Part shown: positions 53,211-64,000 of the stretch, piece by piece
Layout of the letters: the number at the start of each line of letters is the position of its first letter
Numbering within the stretch: the stretch's first letter is position 1
From: Trichobilharzia szidati
Taxonomy: Eukaryota; Platyhelminthes; Trematoda; Strigeidida; Schistosomatidae
Assembly: GCA_944472155.2 (NCBI GenBank)
Contig: OX235271.1
Location: 96,299,256 to 96,363,255, forward strand
Direction: 5' to 3'
DNA: 64,000 bases
Made by a program: the position numbers and the translations under genes
The notes under the pieces: model-generated
Told to the model about the DNA's origin: nothing
The model's input: only the letters and a program-made list of their open reading frames with translations
Database searches by the model: none

Positions 53211-55344
53211 TCAGGTACAAGTTGGATTGGTATAATCCACTTGGTGCAAGTATATGCCGTCATTTATGATAGCCATATCATCAGTATGCAACTCTATGCT
53301 AATTCGACGATTACGGCTATAGTCCTTGGCAATTAACTTAGCGGCATAAGGAGTGAAGTTTCGTAATATCGGCATAACTGGTTCTGGTGCGTGGAACTTA
53401 TGAATCCGACAACTTTCGACGATGACTTCAACACTCCAACGCTTCTCTGTGCGTACACACCATTTATACGCCTTGTACATACATACGTGTAGGGGATCTC
53501 TTCTGTGGAGATATCGTTTTAGGTGACTGTGAGAGCTTTCAACTCTATTGTTGGTACTATTAAACAGCAACAGAGTATTCGGCATATATGCTACAGCGCA
53601 CGTCTCCTTCTTGGGCACCCAGTAATGCCTGACATAATTCCATACTCTCCGATCAACCGTCCTAATGACACTAAGGTAGTGATGAAATCTAAATGGTTAG
53701 AAATCAATGCATTTACCTTTCAGGTGTCGCAGCTTCAACAAGACGATATAAAAACTTGCGTACAAAAGGATTCCGAGTCTAAATGCATCAAGTATTAATT
53801 AAACTCACCTCACCTTCCTGCTGAAAGCCTGGCATACATGAAATGCGCAGATGACGATTTTCGCCTGAATGTGACTAACACGCACGGCGGATATCTCAAA
53901 GCTGGCCGAATCCATTATGAAAGTTTCTGTAATGGACGTATCCTGCATTATTCTTTGGAATTGTTCCAAGATCCAAGCTACATCACATGACCTCTCTCGT
54001 CTCCTCCATGCCTAAAAAACAGGCCTGCCATGACCCATATTGTCTGTTACCACCAACTGAAACAGAGAATATCTGATTAAGATTTGTCAACCGTTTCACG
54101 TATAACCTACCCGTCCTTATTGGTATTGTATGTTGAGTCAATACACACCACCTCCCCATATCTCCGATATAACTGCACCTGTGAATCCAGGGCGAAGCAA
54201 ATTCTGCTGGTTATCCCTGTATTCGAATCTACGTATTCAACCACCTGACCGCTTTGCCTTATTATGCGCATAATATGTGATCTCAAAGGCATGGCTACCA
54301 AAATAACTTTAAACTACATCACTTACCTGGTCTCACATCCTTACGTAAATTATACACATCTGTGCTCGTCAAAATTTTATTAAAATTCTCTTCAGCATAT
54401 TCCAAAACATCACCAACCTCAGATGTAATCTTCACAACAGGTGCAGTATTCTCCTTTTCATCCCCGGACAGGCATCTGGAATATGGATCACCTATCGTAA
54501 GACTTTGTTCACATCTGTGATTGTGAACTGTTTTCGCGGAACAAATGATAAACTCGTCCTCCTGGTAGCGTGTACGAAAGCCAGATTGGCAAACGGTGTG
54601 TTTTGCACTGCAGAAATAAATAATAGAATTCTTACGGTTTGACGCGTAAACCTGAACCTCTACTTTTCGCTTCATGCCATACGTACAACGAAAGACTACT
54701 AATTTGTACTTCAACTCCCGAGATTCATGGTTCCGTACGCATTTCTTGATTGCATAATGTGTATGAGTTGCCTAGGAATACTCTGTCATTCACAAATATA
54801 TATCGTCCTGATTCTAGCTGACTTAAAGCATCTTCTACTTGAAACCAACTGGTATACCGGTGACTAAAAATAATTCCGTCATAAGATTTTTTGATATCCA
54901 CTGATATAGGAGGGGCAGGTTGGTTGTCATTGTCTCCAGGTGCCAATGCGTTCATTCGGTACCACTCTAAATGAAAACAGAATTTTTTATTACTTTCTAA
55001 TTTTTATTTTATTATGGCTCGATTTCACACAGTATTTTGGTGCAAGTATAAAATTTCCAACATTTGACACCGGTAGCCCAAATTTTGCAGGCCGACCATA
55101 GATATCAGGTGTGAGTCGGCGGGGGATCGAACCTCGAACCATGTGGATGGTCAGCGAGAGTCCTAACCACTGTGCCACCGAAGCCTTTGAATTCAAAATT
55201 CACGAATAGCCAACAGAGTACAATAAGCAACTTGAAAGTGACATTGACTTGGAAACTGTAGTGGAAAAATTATAAATTCCTTACCACTATTACCGTTTTG
55301 GAAAGTTCCTGATTATAGCCACAAACATTTACTGAAACACTCAT
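53211..55344 (-). CDS. MULE-type transposase gene with micro-introns
   Basis: A consistent gene model on the minus strand has exons 55344-55285, 55255-55204, 54966-54794, 54771-54327, 54294-54111, 54072-53814, 53778-53717 and 53688-53211. Introns are GT-AG with lengths 29, 237, 22, 32, 38, 35 and 28, every phase fits, and the product is about 570 residues. It contains a FAR1/FLYWCH-like DNA-binding region (VVFRCTYGMK, CSAKTVHNHRCEQ) and MULE transposase motifs EVVCIDSTYNTNK (first Asp) and VVTDNMGHGRPV. These are followed by FIMDSASFEISAV (second Asp), KIVICAFHVCQAF, and STNNRVESSHSHLKR (Glu). The C-terminal part resembles the start of a SWIM zinc finger, ending in a stop after TNPTCT. One in-frame TAG follows RPVF (near 54020), so the copy is probably inactive. 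The 237-nt intron holds a SINE B. Confidence 0.75.
55005..55190 (-). repeat. SINE B copy inside an intron of the MULE gene
   Basis: Tail GGCTCGATTTCACACAGTAT, body GGTAGCCCAAATTTTGCAGG and head GTGCCACCGAAGCC. It accounts for most of the only long intron of the gene, so that intron was probably also very short before the insertion. Confidence 0.85.
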
Positions 55345-55916
55345 GAACGACAAATATGGACACAAATGATAAAACGAAGCTTCGCAGAAATCACTGAGAT
55401 GCCACAAACAGGAGTTAACACCAAGGATTTTAGGTGCACCCTATAATTTTTACATGAAACACATTCTCAAGCATCCTTCTGCACGATAACTGCCTTCAGG
55501 CTTAGAGACAGCTTTTGACGACTATTCTTAGGAAAATCAACACAGTTCAGGCCAAATAAAAACCAGAATCACGTCAAATGCAGCTACCTAGATCAAACGA
55601 AACAAATCAGCCAAACTGAAATCAACTAGACCGCGCAAATGTCCTCAAGGTAAAGCTGGAGGCGCCACTTCAAACAGGGGATATGCCATATCAACGCCCG
55701 AATTACCCCAAAATGATACATAAATTCCATTATGAAAACATCGGTATTTAAAGTGGGATGCAGGCCAATCTAAGTAATCTGATGATTGAGGAGAATGCTG
55801 GTAACCCGCTTTTAGGCGATGTAGGTGTGTAGGTCAACTGATTTCAATAGAAGCTTAACAAATGGTTATACAGGTACTGTAATCTTTCAAACCTTAAAAT
55901 AATCACGGATCTTAGA

Positions 55917-56612
55917 ATGAGATATCCAGATTTAGTTTTCTGTAGTCACTCGGACATGGTGGCATCTGACTCTAGACGGCCAATTGACCTCATCCCTAGC
56001 AGTTCTCCATCTGAAAACCCAGAATGCCTACATACACAATACGCGTTGACCGGAAAATTCAAATCTTTGCTCTCCCGTACAATGGGCTCTTGTTATACAT
56101 TTATTGATTAACATGGGATACCTGCTGAGAAGCTGTTTTCATGAAAGTTTACAGCGTCCGAAAAGTATTGCACAGTATTTGGGTGAGGTAGGCATGAAGC
56201 CGTACGATGCTATTATCACTGTTGCCATCACTGTATTTGCCAAAGATATCTCGAAACTAAAACCACAAATTGAGGGAAGTTGGAATATACCGGTGGGTAG
56301 ATCCGACAGCGGTCAGAATTACGAGTCAATACTATCGGTATGATGGCGTTAACCATCTTGATGTCTCAGGATGTTAGTGTGAGTCCGGATTCTTTGTCGA
56401 AACGCCTGGCACACAAATGGTACCAAATAATTCTGTCCCTCAGTCTGCTGTCATGGGTGTCATGCATTTCTGAGCACCTTGCCACGACGAGTTATTCTGG
56501 CCGCGAGAAATATTACGAGTCAGAGTCTTTTGCATTATCGGCCCCTCAAATGCTATGGCTGCTTACACGATCATTTTTATGTCCCACCTTAACTTTTCTA
56601 CTGGACATGTAG
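55917..56612 (+). CDS. Unrecognised gene with a 32-nt intron, divergent from the MULE gene
   Basis: Plus-strand frames 55917-56111 and 56104-56337 overlap with a one-base shift near 56107. The second joins 56370-56612 across a GTATGATGG...TCTCAG intron of 32 nt (56338-56369) in phase 0. Readable text includes LIPSSSPSENPECLHTQYAL, LTGKFKSLLSRTMGSC, IAQYLGEVGMKPYDAIITVA, GRSDSGQNYESILS and then DVSVSPDSLSKRLAHKWYQI. I recognise no family. The intron type and position next to the MULE gene suggest an accessory gene of the same element, but this is inference. Start and 5' exons are uncertain. Confidence 0.45.
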
Positions 56613-56761
56613 ATGCCTAAGCTATTTTTCAATTTAATGCTCGTGTTCCTCAATCTGTGATTTCCGGATTTCTAAGGTCTGGTTGAATAGAACCAAGGAC
56701 ATTTTGTTATTATGCCACTGTAACTCTTTACTTTAAATAGACTAATTTTATAACAACATCA

Positions 56762-56990
56762 ATTATTATTCTCCTACGATGGAACAAAGGGTTTCAGTGG
56801 CGTATCCCCATTTTTCCCTGTTCTTTACTTGGCTCCACATGTGCTCATAAGAACTCATCTCTTTCTCACGAGATCTCCCCCCCCACATCACCCTTAAACG
56901 CCCAAACACGTGGTTTATGTTGGATATTAAACACTGTATTTTCAAATTCATCATCCCAAGTATTGTATATTTGCTTTTCACACACTTTAT
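56762..56990 (-). repeat. RTE-type LINE 3'-end fragment
   Basis: Minus strand: GGTGATGTGGGGGGGGAGAT, then GCCACTGAAACCCTTTGTTC and an (AAT) end, comparable to the last 200 bases of the RTE element at 1.6 kb, from another subfamily. Confidence 0.6.
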
Positions 56991-56999
56991 CCCTCCAAT

Positions 57000-59460
57000 C
57001 AAATAATCACTATTTCTCTTTTCCTACTCACTTATGTATATTTCTCAGAACTTATGCTTTCAACCCAGTGCCTTCACAAGAGATTCTTGAATTTGATCAT
57101 TAACATAAAAATATACGTGAATAGCCTACGCACCGAGGAATGAGTCCCCTTATTTGCAGAGAGCGAAATATTTTTTGTAAAACGCAGGGTTCCTTAAAGG
57201 GTGACTCAAGGCACATCTATAACAATATTCACAAGTGTTGGTAGCAAAGTTGTGACCAGTAGGTCCAAAGAAGGCTTACCCACGTACACTATAAGTATAA
57301 TCATTGATGCGAAAGGAATGTGTACCGTGTTCGATCATTTCCGTGAAAGGAGCATGCTTCTCATATAGGTACCTCATTTGTATAAAGTGTAAATTACTAC
57401 TCATTCATTATCACTGATGTTCAATACCTCATCTGCATTGCTGTGTAGTTAGGTGTACTTCGAAACATAAACGGAGACCGCCGAAAATATCTTACTGATC
57501 TTCACCCAGCTGATGGCGTCGTCACGCTTAATGTATGTATGGAATCTTTAAATCTTCTGGAGTTGAGGGAAGTGTCGAGGTAGACCGGAGTTTAGCTTAG
57601 TTAAAAAGAGTACCGCAGCTGATTAGTCATGAAGCTGGACTTCGATATGCACCCTGAAATAATTTCCTCAGCGAGTGGTCTATTGCGTGAAATATGTAGT
57701 GTCATACATCACACCCGAACCATGGCGAAATATGTCCTCCGACAAATGGCACCAGGTAAACTAAGAACGGTCACGTGAATAACCGTCAAACAGTACAGTC
57801 TTCACAAGCTATCGAACAGAGGCAATCAATCAACCAATAATGACCTAGTTTTTAGCGACTAAACTAACCCAAATTCATACACCTGCCAAATATCTAGGAT
57901 TTCACAACAATTTCATCAACCACATCCACCATTCTGGCTAAATTGTACAACCCGATCGCAGTGACACTAGAAAACACGGTGGAAACACTTATCATTTCTT
58001 CTCTGGAAATGTCTGAATTCTGATAAGTATCTTTAAGTCTACTTGAATCATTAGGGTATCTGATTTTCCATTAGATATAATCCGTCAAATCTCCTGTTGT
58101 TCTCATTTCTTTAATCATGCAAAATATATGAGGGTGGCGAAATATGCTCGAGGATATTTTTGATTGACTTTCAACTAATCAGTGCGGCTCTGTGGAAGAT
58201 GTAACGATAAATAGAGCTGATGGATATGTATCCGAAAGTCTGACTTAGGATGGCCAATAGTTTTGGAGGCTTTATTGATCTGTTTTACAATTTCGTGGCT
58301 TGACGTAGCAGTTTATTGTTCTCACTTCGTGATGTACTTTGTTGCCGATATTACTTCGACTGGAGTTGATAAGTGACTGTGGATACTACTATTAACCTAC
58401 TTCTAACCCCTTCTCCGCTTACCGTGTTTCACGAAATCGTTTGTTTTTATGTATAAAACGGTTAATTGTCCTGTATACTGGATGATTTGGCGTCAGTTTT
58501 TGGGATGATATATTCAATATCTTGGGTTAATAATAATGAGTCACCAGTGTTCTCCCACTGAAACAGCTTCAGGAAGCTTACAAGAACTGGTTAATGTGAC
58601 GTGACGCCACCTAATAATAGGAATTACCATGGGTAAGTGTGATGCACATGTTATGATGCCACCTCATTTAACAACTTTCACACGTAGCTGTTAGAGAAAT
58701 TAATAATGTCACGTGTGTAAGTAGACATATGCTTACTTGTTCTAGACGGTAAGAGCTGAAGATTATTTATGCATTCCTTTCACTTCTAGTGTCCCCGAAT
58801 GGGCTGTATGGATTGGAAAGCGAAGCGAAATTTATATCACTGCTCAAACCTGATGACTACCATAGTGATGGCTTTATCATTAAAAGTTTATATGGACCTG
58901 TTCTGGTAGCTTATATTATAATTCAACTATTTAAACACTCGAGAAATAATAATTTATCCATATTTTACGGCCGTAACTTATATGATGCTTCATCATGCCT
59001 GTGAAAATGACATATTTAATGCGAATTTACCTGTTTATACGAGATAGTATTATTATATTACCATTATATCCATTTTCATGTCGTATTAACACTCTTGAAC
59101 TGCATTGCTTTAAATTGTTAGTATGACTCGCTCTAAAGTTTCCATTTTAACCGAATTCGTGCCCTTTTACATGTCTTCCATCATGTAAATCCTTGTGTAT
59201 TGGAAACACTGTATACCCAGTCAATACACGCTTCTTCTCTATCATAACCAATTGGATCATAAGTTATGTATGAATCCCTCTAGCGACAATTGCAATTTTT
59301 TATAGTGAAATAAGTAGAGTATGCGTGTTACGTATTTAAGTGAACTGAGGTCAGTAGTTTGTTGTTTTAAAGTTGGTCCTTGTTGGTAAATATCCGAGAA
59401 TTCTGTTAATAACCTATTCCAAATGCTTTTTCTACTTAAAGTGTCTCACTGTAAGTCTCA
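57000..59460. other. Mostly unassigned stretch
   Basis: No gene accepted. A fair acceptor (CTTTCACTTCTAG) at 58774-58789 precedes a 20-codon frame (PEWAVWIGKRSEIYITAQT, stop at 58847-58852), which could be a terminal exon but has no support. Confidence 0.35.
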
Positions 59461-59466
59461 CAATTC

Positions 59467-59652
59467 ATCGGTGGCACGGTGGCTGGGACTCTCGCCGACC
59501 ATGCATACGGTCCGGGGTTCAATCCCTTGCCAACGCACACCTGATATCTTTGGTCGGCCTGCAAAATTCGGGCTACCGATATCACATGCTGAGAATTCCA
59601 TACTTGTACCAAAAATACTGTGTGGTTTCAAGCTACAATAAAAAATAATAAT
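59467..59652 (+). repeat. SINE family B copy
   Basis: Head TCGGTGGCACGGTGGCTGGG with B box GGGGTTCAATCCC, body GGTCGGCCTGCAAAATTCGG, tail ACTGTGTGGTTTCAAGC and an A-rich end. Confidence 0.87.
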
Positions 59653-59872
59653 TTCGCGGTATCTGGTAATGTCAGGCAGATGCGGTGGGTTTGCCATCCA
59701 AGCATGTAATGTTAATTCAACTTTTGTGAAGTATGCAGATGTTGGACGCAATCATTTGCTAGAAGGGCTGATTGTCTTTCGAAGCGATGCTGACTACTTC
59801 TTGTTTTGGCTTCTTTTAAACCCTTTCAAACTGTTTATACTATTTTCGCACCACCTCGCCTTGTAAGTGCAT

Positions 59873-60212
59873 TTTAGAAGTTGCAGGTATCGACGTTCGC
59901 GAGTTGTACGGATTATACTAACGCAAGAACTTATACCAACAACTTCTTTTGTGTTCGCACTTCGAGTACCAAAGATAAAGCGAAAGACCAGATTTTGTCG
60001 TCCAAAGTACGTAGTATATTTCGGGACAAAATCGCGGGTAGAAGTGAATGCTTAGCTAGCTAGTAATCGTGAACGCACGTGACGCGACGGAGTACCAAAT
60101 GGCGGGGATGCTTGACCGTAAGCCTTCAGCTAAACAAGTCGACTTAAACAGTGAGGGTCAGCATCCAATGTTGAGTGATGATTGCTGTGGTTAAGTATTT
60201 CTTAACGTGGAC
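59873..60212 (-). repeat. Solo copy of LTR family 2
   Basis: Reverse complement of the Gypsy LTR in order: GGTATCGACGTTCGCGAG, ACGCAAGAACTTATACCAAC, TTTCGGGACAAAATCG, CGTGACGCGACGGAGTACCA, CTTCAGCTAAACAAGTCGAC and GATGATTGCTGTGG. Divergent at the far end. Confidence 0.75.
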
Positions 60213-60214
60213 TA

Positions 60215-61040
60215 AGTAGGAGACTTAATTAAGATAACTACGGTTAAGATTCATTTAAGCGAGCTAAATGAACGTTATATATATCAGGCTAAAGCCTCAT
60301 CTGCATGAGATCTCAGACAGGCAAATTAAACATTTAGAAGTGAAGCGGTTTGTAATTTGCAGCTGCTTGTACAAGGTAATTCCCCGTAATTGCGCTGCGG
60401 TAACCCCCAAGGCACAGCCAGTTCTTCTTTGTCTTCTTCCATCTTCACACAGGCGCTGTTATTACTGCAGTAAGTAAACATGAATATGGTTCAAATGTTT
60501 GCATGACTTTTCAAATACATTGAAGACAAAATACATGGAAAATCTACCACTGGAGGAAGATTTCAAAAATTCACCTGCAGCTCACTCTCAGTCCTTATCA
60601 AAGTATGCACCCCTTTATAGTCAAATTGTGAGATAGCCAAAGTGTAGAGCAGTTAAACACCCCAGTCCCGAACGCGTCCCCAGATTGTCTCACAAGCAAT
60701 GGAATGCTGTTCTGTCGGTCTAAAAATAATTTTAACCGATGGATCACTAGTGTAATTCCAGTTGAAATACATATCCATGTCAGAAACCTTTACCTGATAA
60801 GCTACGGCAGTTTTCCTCTTATTTGGTACTTTAAAGATACATTTCTTATAAATTTACATATCACACAGAAAAATTCCTTTAATACAACAAAATAAAGTTG
60901 ACCAACCGATGGGCAGACCTCGAACAGTTTCTCATTTGTCTGCAATATACTACCAAGATGTAAGGTCTAGTTTACATAAAAAAACAGTGCGTAGTACACA
61001 CGACTCATTAAAACTGATATGAATATAAAACTCGGACACT
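60215..61040. other. Unassigned stretch
   Basis: No gene or repeat recognised. Confidence 0.4.
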
Positions 61041-61044
61041 GTGG

Positions 61045-61165
61045 TCGAGTATAACTCCATTATGGATAAGATTTTATTTTGATAAATCACACAGTGTTGT
61101 ACAGTTATGTTAACTGATGACGTTTAGAGCACAAATTATTGTTCATAATCATATCAAGCCACTCA
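61045..61165 (-). repeat. PLE terminal fragment
   Basis: CCATTATGG, CACACAGTGTTGTACAG, CTGATGACGTTTAGAGCAC and CATAATCATATCAAG in the order and orientation seen at the left end of the 23-kb and 29-kb PLEs, without coding sequence. Confidence 0.8.
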
Positions 61166-61169
61166 CACA

Positions 61170-63870
61170 ACCTTTTTCCTCAGGTAAGCGTGAATGCTAT
61201 CGTGTTAATGCACCATCACCCACAAGAAACGTTGGGTTGCTGCAGAGAAACGTCTACCACACAAACGTCAGTCCAAGGTCGGTGGCAAGCACAACGGTTT
61301 TTATCGATACAGTTACAGCAGGCGAAATTCGGAAATAGTATTTTCCTCTGACGGTTACCTGTTTATAAGAGCAATTTGGCGAAAAATTTTTCTCTACCAA
61401 TGAAGTCGTCTTCAAAGTATGTACAGTACTATTTATATTTACCAAACACCTATAGTAGTCTGTTGTTGAATAGTGGGAGGTGATACACTTTACACAACTA
61501 CTAAAAAGGTGTTTATGAGGAAAAAACTGAGTAATTGTCAATGGCACACTAGAAGTTGTTCACTACCATAAACAAACATCATGACAACCTACTATTTAAT
61601 TGCGACTTTTGTCTTGCAAAATATGGCAGTTGTTTTGTGACTGACTATGCCTGTGTAAACGCCCACCGCTAAGGGTTAAGTTTCCTTCTTAGTTAATTCT
61701 ATCTTCTCACATAATTTCAAACATGACTTGCTATAACACCATTCGCCATGTTTGTGTCCTTCCTTGAAGCATAAGTGTTTCGAATTTATTACCCTCGCGC
61801 AAGTGCATTACCTTTACATTTCAAAAAAGTGAATTTTTAGGCGAAGCTTCTTGTGTTCCAACTGTAGCGATGTCCAGACTTTGTGCCAATACGGACATTG
61901 GGAACTAAGATATCTGCAAGTAAATTAAACCCCGATAATTTTTAACGATACATTATATTTACGAACTTATATGGCTTATTCTTTCCATTCGCTCTAACTG
62001 ATTACCAACAAGTTTTGTTTGAATATACAAGTGTTATATGCCTCCACTTTTCAGCACAGTAGCAAAAGTATAATAAGAAAATGCTCCGAGAACTCAAAAC
62101 GGTCTCCTCTAAGTGATGTAGCTTGTCTAGTTTATGTCAGAGTGTGCTTTTTTCTGGAAAAAGATTTTCTGTTTATAGCTATGTCTCTCGATCATGGTCA
62201 GCAAAGAACTGGATTATGAATGCGGTAGCAGTGATTGAGTGGTTTTCGGCCTTTTCTCTCTGGTATTTATATGTACTGAAATCTGGTCATTTTGAACCTA
62301 ATTAAGACTACAAGTCATCTGAGCGACTTCGGTGATTATATGGCACAGACCTTTTCTGAAGTAGCGCCGTTTTCAGTAAACAGGCTAAATATGCTAGCAT
62401 GATTTCACCAATATCCAAAAATATACACTTAACTTATGAATTTATTACCATCGTTTAATCCATTACACTGAGCGGATATCAGAATCAAGCGACATTTTCA
62501 GATAAAAGTGTAACGAATGTAACGCAGTTCAAGAATATAATGCCACCGATAATGTGTACTTCAGAAAAGGATTTATAATGCAGATATTTCAATTAAAAAT
62601 CATATAAAATATAACTTGTAATTAGGCCAGCACAACTACGGACTACGACAATACAGTTAGAAGGGTTATGAAGTAAAGCCACTCAAATGACTTCCATCCA
62701 GTTGGTCACTGAAACAGAAGTTACTGGATAACACCAGAAAGTAAGTAAACAGTTCTATTCGAAGATGGCAACATGGCGGTAACAAAAATTATTACTTTCC
62801 ATAACACTGCACCACATATTAATCTATTCCCTAGTTCCATTGGTACTAACTATCCTTTCGTGCCACCTTGCAGTACCAAAACACTTGGTACTATAATTAT
62901 ATACCGGTGTCTCTACAGAAAGTTGTCTACCGATGTCACTTAGGCTGGTGCCGTACTTTTTCAGTCCTCCACAACACGTTAAAGGAGTTTCTGTGTGAAT
63001 ACTCAGGATGAGTTCATTCCACCTAAATTGTTTCACACTCACATCAAACATCTTCTAAGTCCATAAGAAAATCGAAGATGGAAACGGAAGATTGGTCACT
63101 ATGAGGTTCAAAAGAGTGGAATCTGCACTAGCCTGCACAAAGAAACTGTCGGGTATTCATATTAATGTGTTTGTATGATAGAAAAAAGACTTATAATTAT
63201 AACTACTTTAACAGTTGGTGTCTTTAGTGATCACTCTTTCATAAGATTTTAATGAACACCTTGCCGGTTTGCAGAATATTTCATCAAAACATGGTAGCAA
63301 TACGGGAATTTGCAGGTCATTCCAGTGATAACAGCGGCTGGCATCTCACCTGAGTACGAAGATCCGCTTTTTTAAGCTTATGTGGGTGTCTTAAAATTAA
63401 GAAAATTATGTCTTAACTGTTTTAGTAAAACAGTTATACCCACTACAGGGATAAATGTGGGAAAGAACTCATTATCTAGTGAAAATATTGCGGGCTAAAG
63501 GATCATTCAGAAATCGCGAAATCGCCGGATGAATATACCTCAAGACTTCACCGTTTATTTCCGCAGACACCTATATTCTTGAGGTTACTGAACATATTTC
63601 ATGCACCAAACAGCAATATTCCTCTTATTAATCCAGTGAATTTCCAAGTCACTTTTCAGGGTATGACAGTTACACTTCGGTTACACAAAGAATAAATATT
63701 TGTTCACAGTCACGTTTATGATTTCACTCAACGGCATTCTAGGCGTATGTCCAAACTGAAGAAGATTTAATCTGATTTTTCGAAGAAGTAGGAACAAGAC
63801 ACATACTTCTTTAAATTTGCGCGGTAGAGGGTATTAAAACGGACTAATACCAGTTTTTATGCTCCGTAAT
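61170..63870. other. Unassigned stretch
   Basis: No gene, RNA or repeat accepted over this 2.7 kb; frames are short. Confidence 0.4.
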
Positions 63871-63884
63871 GTGCCCATATATAA

Positions 63885-64000
63885 TTCCTCCTATGGGTTA
63901 CGAGTGGAACATGTGGTCTCAGTAGCGCGTTTTCACTGTATGCTGTCCTCCACTATCTTGTGTAGCTGACTTAGTGACTCCCACAGGTTTCAACCACTCC
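63885..64000 (-). repeat. RTE LINE 3'-end fragment at the window edge
   Basis: Minus strand reads GTGGAGGACAGCATACAGTG and CACATGTTCCACTCGTAACC, matching the RTE 3' UTR and tail; it continues past the window. Confidence 0.6.

Noticed and set aside
58789..58852. Possible terminal exon after a good acceptor
   Set aside because: Only 20 codons, no partner exon and no recognisable family; kept only as a remark.

Overview
The window looks like repeat-rich nuclear DNA of a schistosome-type trematode. Evidence: Penelope-like elements (PLEs) with GIY-YIG endonucleases, RTE-like LINEs, several tRNA-headed SINE families, hammerhead-ribozyme-like motifs resembling the schistosome Sm-alpha type, Gypsy retrotransposons, and genes with tiny (28-38 nt) introns. 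Species is not resolved. No bacterial features, CRISPR arrays or convincing functional tRNA genes were seen.

Layout. 0-5 kb: a tRNA-Gly-like SINE (family A), RTE debris, and a 2.3-kb 5'-truncated RTE LINE with 12-bp target duplications. 5-17 kb: a gag-protease relic holding a solo LTR, decayed LINEs, and a complete but decayed Gypsy element (7246-12743) holding another solo LTR. 18-26.5 kb: a four-exon host gene (+) for a Ser-rich protein ending in a double-CxxC zinc ribbon; its introns hold nested SINEs, a PLE and a solo LTR. 27-31 kb: PLE, SINE C and RTE remnants. 31.3-35.2 kb: a two-exon host gene (+) for a secreted/membrane EGF-TSP1-like protein with an Asn/Thr-rich N-terminus. 36-49 kb: solo LTRs, PLEs nested in SINEs, hammerhead-like hairpins, a last exon with a PPxY motif (-), a tRNA-Gln-like pseudogene, LINE fragments and a 226-bp near-perfect palindrome made of PLE terminal sequence. 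49.6-52.8 kb: a LINE with an uninterrupted 934-codon endonuclease-RT ORF (-). 53.2-56.6 kb: a MULE-type transposase gene (-) whose frame is stitched together by very short introns, and a divergent unrecognised gene (+) that also has a 32-nt intron. 57-64 kb: mostly non-coding, with SINE B, a solo LTR and PLE/RTE ends.

How the parts relate. Two SINE families appear to borrow 3' tails from LINEs present in the same window: SINE A from the RTE LINE, SINE B from the 934-codon LINE. SINE C carries a hammerhead-like fold after its tRNA-Thr-like head. All solo LTRs of one family show 4-bp target duplications, and PLE insertions show 13-14-bp ones, so the nesting order can be read directly. The most unusual item is the micro-intron MULE gene and its divergent partner.
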